Below are positions 58,363 to 64,000 of a stretch of DNA of 64,000 nt, one piece after another. The first letter of the stretch is position 1, and each line of letters opens with the position of its first letter. The notes beneath the pieces are model-generated. The model was not told the origin of the DNA and did no database searches. It was given only the letters and a program-made list of their open reading frames with translations. The translations under genes and the position numbers were made by a program. Source of the stretch: Lunularia cruciata. Taxonomy: Eukaryota > Streptophyta > Marchantiopsida > Lunulariales > Lunulariaceae. Location of the stretch: NCBI GenBank assembly GCA_948567375.1, contig OX419757.1, positions 16,754,974-16,818,973 on the forward strand, written 5' to 3'.

Positions 58363-59979
58363 TCAAACTTGTTGCTTGTTTGCCATGCTCACCACAAATG
58401 TTGAAGGTCTTGAGGGTATCATACCCAACTTCTTCATCAACCTTTCTGACATGGCATTCACTGCTGATCCTCCATCAACCAATGCATCCTTGATGTTGTG
58501 ACCATTCACTCTCACATCAATCTTGGAGGCATATTCACAAGCTTCCCATGGTGCTGGCTTGGCATCCACCACCCCCATTGATATTGGAACTTTTGCCTTC
58601 TTCTTCTTCTTGCTCCTTGTAGAACTCAAACCACCTCTAAGCTCCTTTCTCAAGGTAGGGTTCAAAGCAATTAATTGGCCCACTGTGATGTTAGCCTTGT
58701 GACTACCAACATCCTCCAACACATTGTAGTTCCATTGTTGCTTGGAGATCAAGAAGTCCTCCATCCCCAACTTCTTCCTTGGAGTCTTTGTTGTTGATGG
58801 TGTTGAGGTGCGAGTGCTCCTAGTAGACATAGGAGTATCCTTGCTTGAAGTAAATCCTTGAGAAGAGTGAACATCCTCTGCAAAACGAGCTCTCTTCTTC
58901 TCTTGTGCCAAAAGCTCCAAATTAGGACCCTTGGAGTTTGAGCACTCTCCCTTCTCATACTTGCTCTCAACCACATCTATGGATGCTATCCCCTTACCTT
59001 TGTTGGGATTAGGAGCCACTTGGGTTTCACTACCTCCCTCTTTCCCTCTATTGGCTCCCTCATAACCCCTTCCTCCATGGTAAGTGGAATTTGGGCAATT
59101 CCTTTGGATATGGCCTCTTCCCCCACAACCAAAACAATTTCTATCATTGAAATTGTTGGCTGGTTGGCCTCCTCTATATGGATGGTTTCCATAACTCCTA
59201 GGCCCTCTCCCTACATTCTGATCCACCTCTCTCTTCTCCCATAATTGCACCACATTGATCTTGAGATCCGCAAGTTGTTCTGTGATGGTTTGGAGTGGAT
59301 CTTTTGGTGGAGGTGCAAGAACTGGAGCAACTACTACTTGTGGTGCAACCCTTGTCACCAAAGTATCAGAAGTTCCACCATACTTGTAGCCTTGAGGAGG
59401 ATGCACAACCTCCTTCACCACCAAATCACTTTCATCCCCTTCCAAACTCTCCTCCATACGAATTGCGATCTTGATAGCTTCAACCTTGGAAGAAGGTTTC
59501 TCATATCTCACCTTGCTTCTAATTTGTGGTCTCAATCCTCCCACAAAATTCTTGGTGAGCATAGCCCCTATGCCAATCATTGTAGTCTCCACATCATCCC
59601 CACCCTTCCTCAACACTATGCGAAATCTGGACTCCAACTTTTCCACTCTTTCCACATAGACCCTCACTTTCTCTCCATCTCCTTGCTTGAGAAATGTAAC
59701 CTCACTCATCAATCTCTCATAACTCTCATCAAGAAGAAAGTTCTCAATGAGTGCTGAAGTCAAAGTCTCCCAAGACTCCTCTTCCCCCTCTCTCCTCTCT
59801 CTCTTTTGGTATTCTGACTCATACCATGTAAGTGCTGCATCCTCAAAGAAATCTGGTAATAATGAGGCCCACTCATTCTTCCTCCTCTCATTGTTTCCTA
59901 TGCAAGCTCTCTTGAAGTCTCTCACAAAGGCCTCCACATCTTCTCCATCCTTGCCAAAGAAAACCGGAAGTTTCCCCAT
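58363..59979 (-). CDS. E2 gag-protease
   Basis: 538 codons from MGKLPVFFGKDGE. The capsid-like region spans about residues 1-180 (AALTWYESEYQ, FLKQGDGEKVRVYVERVE). A CCHC zinc knuckle lies at 282-295 (C282, C285, H290, C295). A basic Ser/Thr-rich linker follows, then an aspartic-protease motif ALVDGGSAVNAM near 499-510. The frame ends at TGA (58360-58362); 9 nt further the pol frame has its first ATG in the same register, and the protease tail lies in that second frame. The TGA thus splits the protease domain itself. Confidence 0.9.
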   Translation of the reverse strand: MGKLPVFFGKDGEDVEAFVRDFKRACIGNNERRKNEWASLLPDFFEDAALTWYESEYQKRERREGEEESWETLTSALIENFLLDESYERLMSEVTFLKQGDGEKVRVYVERVEKLESRFRIVLRKGGDDVETTMIGIGAMLTKNFVGGLRPQIRSKVRYEKPSSKVEAIKIAIRMEESLEGDESDLVVKEVVHPPQGYKYGGTSDTLVTRVAPQVVVAPVLAPPPKDPLQTITEQLADLKINVVQLWEKREVDQNVGRGPRSYGNHPYRGGQPANNFNDRNCFGCGGRGHIQRNCPNSTYHGGRGYEGANRGKEGGSETQVAPNPNKGKGIASIDVVESKYEKGECSNSKGPNLELLAQEKKRARFAEDVHSSQGFTSSKDTPMSTRSTRTSTPSTTKTPRKKLGMEDFLISKQQWNYNVLEDVGSHKANITVGQLIALNPTLRKELRGGLSSTRSKKKKKAKVPISMGVVDAKPAPWEACEYASKIDVRVNGHNIKDALVDGGSAVNAMSERLMKKLGMIPSRPSTFVVSMANKQQV

Positions 59980-60216
59980 CTTAACCCCTCACTATCTTTC
60001 TTTTCTCTTAAAATTTTTTTTTTCTCTTTTTTTTTCTCTCACTCTATTACTAATAGAGTATATACATGACTAACACCATCTGAGAATAATCCACTCTAGG
60101 GAACACAAAAGGTTCAGGTTGCTCCAAGATTTCTATAGCAACATCAAATCCTAGAGTGCATATTAATCTAACTCTCATGGATAGTTTATCCATAAGTTGA
60201 AAGATTATCTCCATCA

Positions 60217-60690
60217 CTAATCTTGAGAACTAGCTGATGAAGGTGGTAGTATTTCTGTAGCTGTACTAAGACTCTCTCCAAGATCCTTCACCAAAGTTTC
60301 CAAAAGTGCTTTTACTCCACTACACTCATGTCCTTTTGGAAGTCCTTCAACTCCACAAACCTCACACAACTCCTTGGTCTTAGATCTTCTCCCTCCCAAT
60401 CTTGGTGAAGAAGGTCCAACATGCAAACCCAAGTCAAGTAAGCCTCTCCTTTCCCTCAATCTCTTGCTCTCAAAGGTTAATGGACATGAACTTGCCTTAT
60501 GTCCCTTCTCTCCACATAGAAAGCACTTAGACTCACTCTTTCCTCCAAGTGGTGTAGGTTTTTGGATCCTCTCAACACTCTCTTCAAATTCTATTGTAAA
60601 CTCTCTTTTCCTCAAATCCACCCCTACAATCACCTCAAACCCTTGGGGAACCTTGCATAATCTCAATTTCCACTCTTGATGACCCTCCAT
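60217..60690 (-). CDS. E2 extra ORF upstream of gag with two zinc-knuckle-like motifs
   Basis: 157 codons from ATG at 60690 (MEGHQEWKLRLCKV). A CCHC knuckle lies at C56, C59, H64, C69 (CFLCGEKGHKASSC). A second CxxC...HxC cluster lies at C109, C112, H121, C123. It lies on the sense strand in the leader between the 5' LTR and gag, separated from gag by about 240 nt. It might be an independent subgenomic/spliced product or a 5' exon spliced into gag; I cannot tell. E1 carries a decayed copy, so it is a family feature. Confidence 0.7.
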   Translation of the reverse strand: MEGHQEWKLRLCKVPQGFEVIVGVDLRKREFTIEFEESVERIQKPTPLGGKSESKCFLCGEKGHKASSCPLTFESKRLRERRGLLDLGLHVGPSSPRLGGRRSKTKELCEVCGVEGLPKGHECSGVKALLETLVKDLGESLSTATEILPPSSASSQD

Positions 60691-61550
60691 GTTCCCAAAG
60701 ATGAATCTAAACACTCAAACATGCTTTTTGTTGATCTCAAACTTCTCATGCATGAGATCTCCACTCTGCAGAATTGACCCTTCCTCACAATGTCACTCAA
60801 ATCTCCCAACGAATATGTCACAGTCCTCTGAAATTTTCCACACTTGATCACAACTCTAGGGCGTCCCTCCCTGCAAAATTTTAGATCTTTTCATCGAGCC
60901 ATTTGGCCTAGACACCTTTCTATTCAGCACCCATATTTCAGATTTGGTCTGAAAACCACCCCCCTCACTTCAAAAACTCATAACGCACTGCGCAAAAATG
61001 ATCTCTCTCTAATTTTTGTGGCACCAGGTAGGATACAATGCACTGAATTTTCTTGGAAAGTTTCAGGACAATTCACTAAAAATTGAAGAAATGGCAGACT
61101 CTGTACAATTTTCCAGAGAGCATGCAGTTGCGGGAGCACTTTACCCTATCAACTTTCAAAAATTCTAGCCCAGTGCGCATAGAAGCTCTCTCAATAATTT
61201 CAAGTGTGCTAACTAAAAGATAACCCAAGCTATCATGTGTAGAAATCTCAAGTCCAGATCTCAAACTTGAGATTTTGCCCAAAATCACCTTAATCCCCAA
61301 AATCTGCAATCCACCTCACACAATCTCTCCAATTCCTCTCATGTGTACAAGATGTACAAAATCACCTCAAAGACATCATAATGAACTACAGGGTATACAA
61401 ATGGATCTTGGTTCTCTAACATAAGTTCAGCCCTCTCCTCTCCTAATGTTCTCTCCAAGTGAGCTCTCATAGCCTCCTTCTGCCTAATGTAGAATTGGAC
61501 GCGGAACATTATCTTGCCTTCTAGAGAGGTCCCGGCAACGGAACCAAAAA
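60691..61550 (-). other. E2 leader with primer-binding site
   Basis: Mostly noncoding. Next to the 5' LTR the sense strand reads TTTTTGGTTCCGTTGCCGGGA; its TGG...CCGTTGCCGGG core resembles the tRNA-Asp-type site of several plant Ty3/Gypsy lineages, with differences at the tRNA 3' end. E1 has the same site. Confidence 0.5.
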
Positions 61551-62242
61551 TGTGAGCCGGCCTGTCTCTCACTCAGGATGAACCTCTGATGGCTATTATG
61601 GTAGCGCACCATGGACTAAGAAGGCAAGGAACCCCAACTCCATCATACTCCTCCAAGGCTAACACTCCAAGACTCAAGACATTGCTCACTAGAGAACTCA
61701 ATGAGAGAGAGATAGTTGCAAATGAAAGGATGATGAGTACCTCCTCACTCCTTGTTTATATACTTGTGAAATAGTTACGTACCAAAGTTACTAATTACCG
61801 TAGTAACTCAAGTTACTAGACTAAAAGTCAAGTAAAGTCAAAAAGTAGAAAGGAATATCCATTCACATGGGCATATTCTCCTAAGCATGTGGTCTTATCT
61901 TGACCCAACCACTAAAGCAAGGATTCCTTCACATGGGCTATCCTTGGACTAAAGAAGAATCCAAAACAAAAAGGCTTGCGGGCCCAAGAGTTCTCAACTC
62001 TTTCCCCAAAGCCAAACACCTAGGAATAATACCAAGTCAACACACTAAAATCCAAAATAGTGGTGCTCATCTTTTCTACTTCCTCTAAAGTAAGGTCCCA
62101 TCTATCTTAGCTATGACTAACTTTAGCTAACCATGACTAATATAGAACCATCCTTTATCTCTATATAAATAATATCTCTTAAGTACTTGTAATACCAAGC
62201 TAAATATCACAATACCACACACATGCACAAATTGGTGTTACA
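61551..62242 (-). mobile_element. E2 5' LTR
   Basis: Identical in length to the 3' LTR at 54414-55105, with three substitutions seen. It contains a TATA-like TTTATATAGAGATAA in the sense direction. Confidence 0.92.
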
Positions 62243-63937
62243 GATCCAATCTCTACTTCTTCTTCGGCTTTCAAACCCAAACCTGAAGTAATTTTACTTC
62301 CTACTACTCTGTCCTCGGGTTTCATAACTCCTACATCCTCTACCGGATCTAACAATTCTCTTTCCTGATCTGAAATTTCACTAGTGGGTAATCTATCTAA
62401 CTCCTTATCTGCTGACCCATTCTTCTCTAATATCTCCATCGCTAACTCCAAAGTCATCTATACCTCTACTTCATCTACTTCGGGTTTGGCTGTGACATCC
62501 TTCCGAAGTTTCTCTATCTCTAATTTCACTAAGTCTAATCTAATTGTGATATTATCTTCCACTTCTAATATCTTCCTATCTACCCGAGTTCTTAGACTGA
62601 TCAACAAGGCATTCAAATCTCTATCTTTTGCCTATCTTCTCCTCGTCTCCTGCACCAACAACTTCAACTCGTGCAGCGTCATCTCTTCAATCCGAATGCT
62701 GGCCTCTGTACTTAGCATCACGTTCATTTTGAGGACAATCTCCTTCAGTGGCTCCAATCGCATCTTCCTTTCTCGTTCATGATCTGCAAGCCAATCCTCC
62801 ATGTACATCACCAACTCCGCTTTGAACTTGGCTTTCACCGTTTCTTTCTCCTTCTCCTTCTGCTCAATCTTCTCCTCCTGATTACGAAGTAACTCTCGTA
62901 ATCTCTCCTCTTCTCTATATTGCATTGCCAACTCCCTTTGCCAGAGTTGCTTCTTCTCCTCTACACTCTCCATCATTGTATCAAGCTCTTGTTCCTTCAC
63001 TGCTACCCTCGCCATAGCATGGATAATTTCTAATCTTGAATCAACAAACTGTTGCTTCAAGATCTCATACTCTGCTACTTGTCTTTCCCTCGCTATGTCA
63101 CTCTTCTTAACAAGATACATTACCTCTCTCTTCAAGTCTTCAATTACTTGATTCTTCACTACTGACTTCCCTTGCAGTACTTCCCTTTCCTCCTCACCTC
63201 GGGTTATAATCGCCTTCAACTCCAAGTTCTCTTCTTCTAATCTTGACAACACTTGCAGAATAGTCTTCACCTCTGGACATGTCGACTGCATCTCCTTCTT
63301 CTTGTGCTCCAACTTCACCAGCAATGGACACACAATCTCCTGCAAGTACTCCACTCCATTACTCGCAACTACTTCCTCCTGGGTAGCAATCTCCCTTCTC
63401 ACTTCTTGTTCTCCCTATACTCGCCTTCGTCTTTGCAGTCTTTGTATCGGAATCGACACCTCACTTCCTGAGCTAGCATTCACTTCTTCCTTCACCTTAC
63501 TTGGACCCGCTTCACACTTCGCCTTGCATCTTGAACAAACTACCCTCTGAGTTGCGATCTTCTTCTCTTTGGGCTTAGGTATCTCATCCTCCAACTTTGT
63601 ATTGTCTTTTGGCTCGAGCTCCACTTGAACTTCTTCTTCTTCCTCCACAACAACTGGTACCGACATCATTTCTCCACCTTCATTGCTGTCGCTACTTGTA
63701 TCCCCACTTTGCAGCATTAGCTCTGGTTCCTCCTTGCATTCCAAGTCTTCAGACTTGCACTCGGCTTCACCTTCTGAGTCTTCATCTTCTGACGCGATCA
63801 CCACCATGCCTCTCCTCGGGTTTCCTCTCTTGGTCTTCCGAGGTCGTGTCTTGTCTTTGGCTTTGCCCTGCCGACTTTGCTTCTTTGTCTTTGGAGTACT
63901 CACTTCTATTTCCATGCTCTTCCCCATCTTTGCGTAG
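62243..63937 (-). pseudogene. D4 ORF remnants (acidic coiled-coil protein)
   Basis: Pieces 63415-63927, 62632-63402 and 62243-62457 match the D3 ORF. The CxxCKxxC motif is conserved (VCSRCKAKCE). The coiled coil is well preserved over 256 codons. The end reads LKAEEEVEIGS just before the E2 insertion. At positions where D3 has stops D4 has sense codons, but it has its own TAG near 63412 and further breaks near 62460-62630. The N-terminal region lies beyond the right edge. Confidence 0.7.
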
Positions 63938-64000
63938 TACTCAAAGTGCTTCGGATTTGAAGGATATACTATTGCACCTCTGCGTCGACTTCTCTTCTCA

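Larger units (their letters stand above)
54414..62242 (-). mobile_element. Family E copy 2 (E2): young, nearly intact Ty3/Gypsy element
   Basis: LTRs at 54414-55105 and 61551-62242 are each 692 bp, and I count only three differences. Sense-direction ends are TGTAACACC...GGCTCACA. GATC flanks both sides, fitting a 4-bp duplication. Coding order in sense direction: zinc-knuckle ORF, gag-protease, pol (RT-RNase H), integrase. Two interruptions: TGA between protease and pol (also in E1) and a 1-nt deletion near 56062 between RNase H/zinc domain and integrase core. Confidence 0.92.
53608..64000 (-). mobile_element. Family D copy 4 (D4), inverted, split by E2, running off the window
   Basis: Begins TATGACAACCCGACAAATATCAC, the mutated reverse complement of the D end. 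It continues to 54413 and, after E2, from 62243 to beyond 64000. The coding remnants lie on the minus strand; TATA-like and tail sequences lie at 53608-54400. Its far end is outside the window, so no duplication can be checked. Confidence 0.75.

Noticed and set aside
62384-63937. Ser-rich plus-strand frames opposite D4
   Set aside because: They are antisense to the glutamate-rich coiled-coil ORF of D4, which is supported by homology to D3.

Overview
The window is nuclear DNA of a land plant. It has spliced plant-type housekeeping genes, a TTTAGGG-type telomere motif, an AT-rich background, and is dominated by Ty3/Gypsy LTR retrotransposons. Intron size and element types suggest a non-flowering plant (fern, bryophyte or gymnosperm); that last step is inference and I cannot name the species.

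Layout. 1-6500 is AT-rich and largely gene-free, with one solo LTR bounded by a perfect target-site duplication (TSD). 6755-9580 (+) is a complete seven-exon gene for a CIA30-like (complex I intermediate-associated) protein. 11246-11890 (-) is an uninterrupted reading frame for the beta subunit of the SnRK1/AMPK kinase complex. 12100-15887 holds only simple repeats and a perfect hairpin. From 15888 to the right edge everything is nested retrotransposon.

I separate four element families. Family A: a decayed Ty3/Gypsy copy at 17027-21521 (+) plus two solo LTRs. Family B (minus strand, copies B1, B2, B3): gag - protease - C5 cytosine DNA methyltransferase - reverse transcriptase - RNase H - integrase - PHD finger. 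Family D: TG...CA units of about 3.8 kb with 5-bp TSDs, no end repetition and one long coiled-coil reading frame upstream of an LTR-like TATA/poly(A) region; I read them as giant solo LTRs with an ORF in U3. Family E (minus strand, copies E1, E2): Ty3/Gypsy with 692-bp LTRs and an extra zinc-knuckle ORF before gag; E2 is young and nearly intact.

The insertions are Russian-doll nested: B1 contains A, A contains B2, B2 contains B3, D1, D2 and D4, D2 contains E1, E1 contains D3, and D4 contains E2. The most unusual system is family B, which carries both a DNA methyltransferase (a chromatin writer) and an integrase-linked PHD finger (a chromatin reader). The ORF-bearing giant LTR family D comes second.
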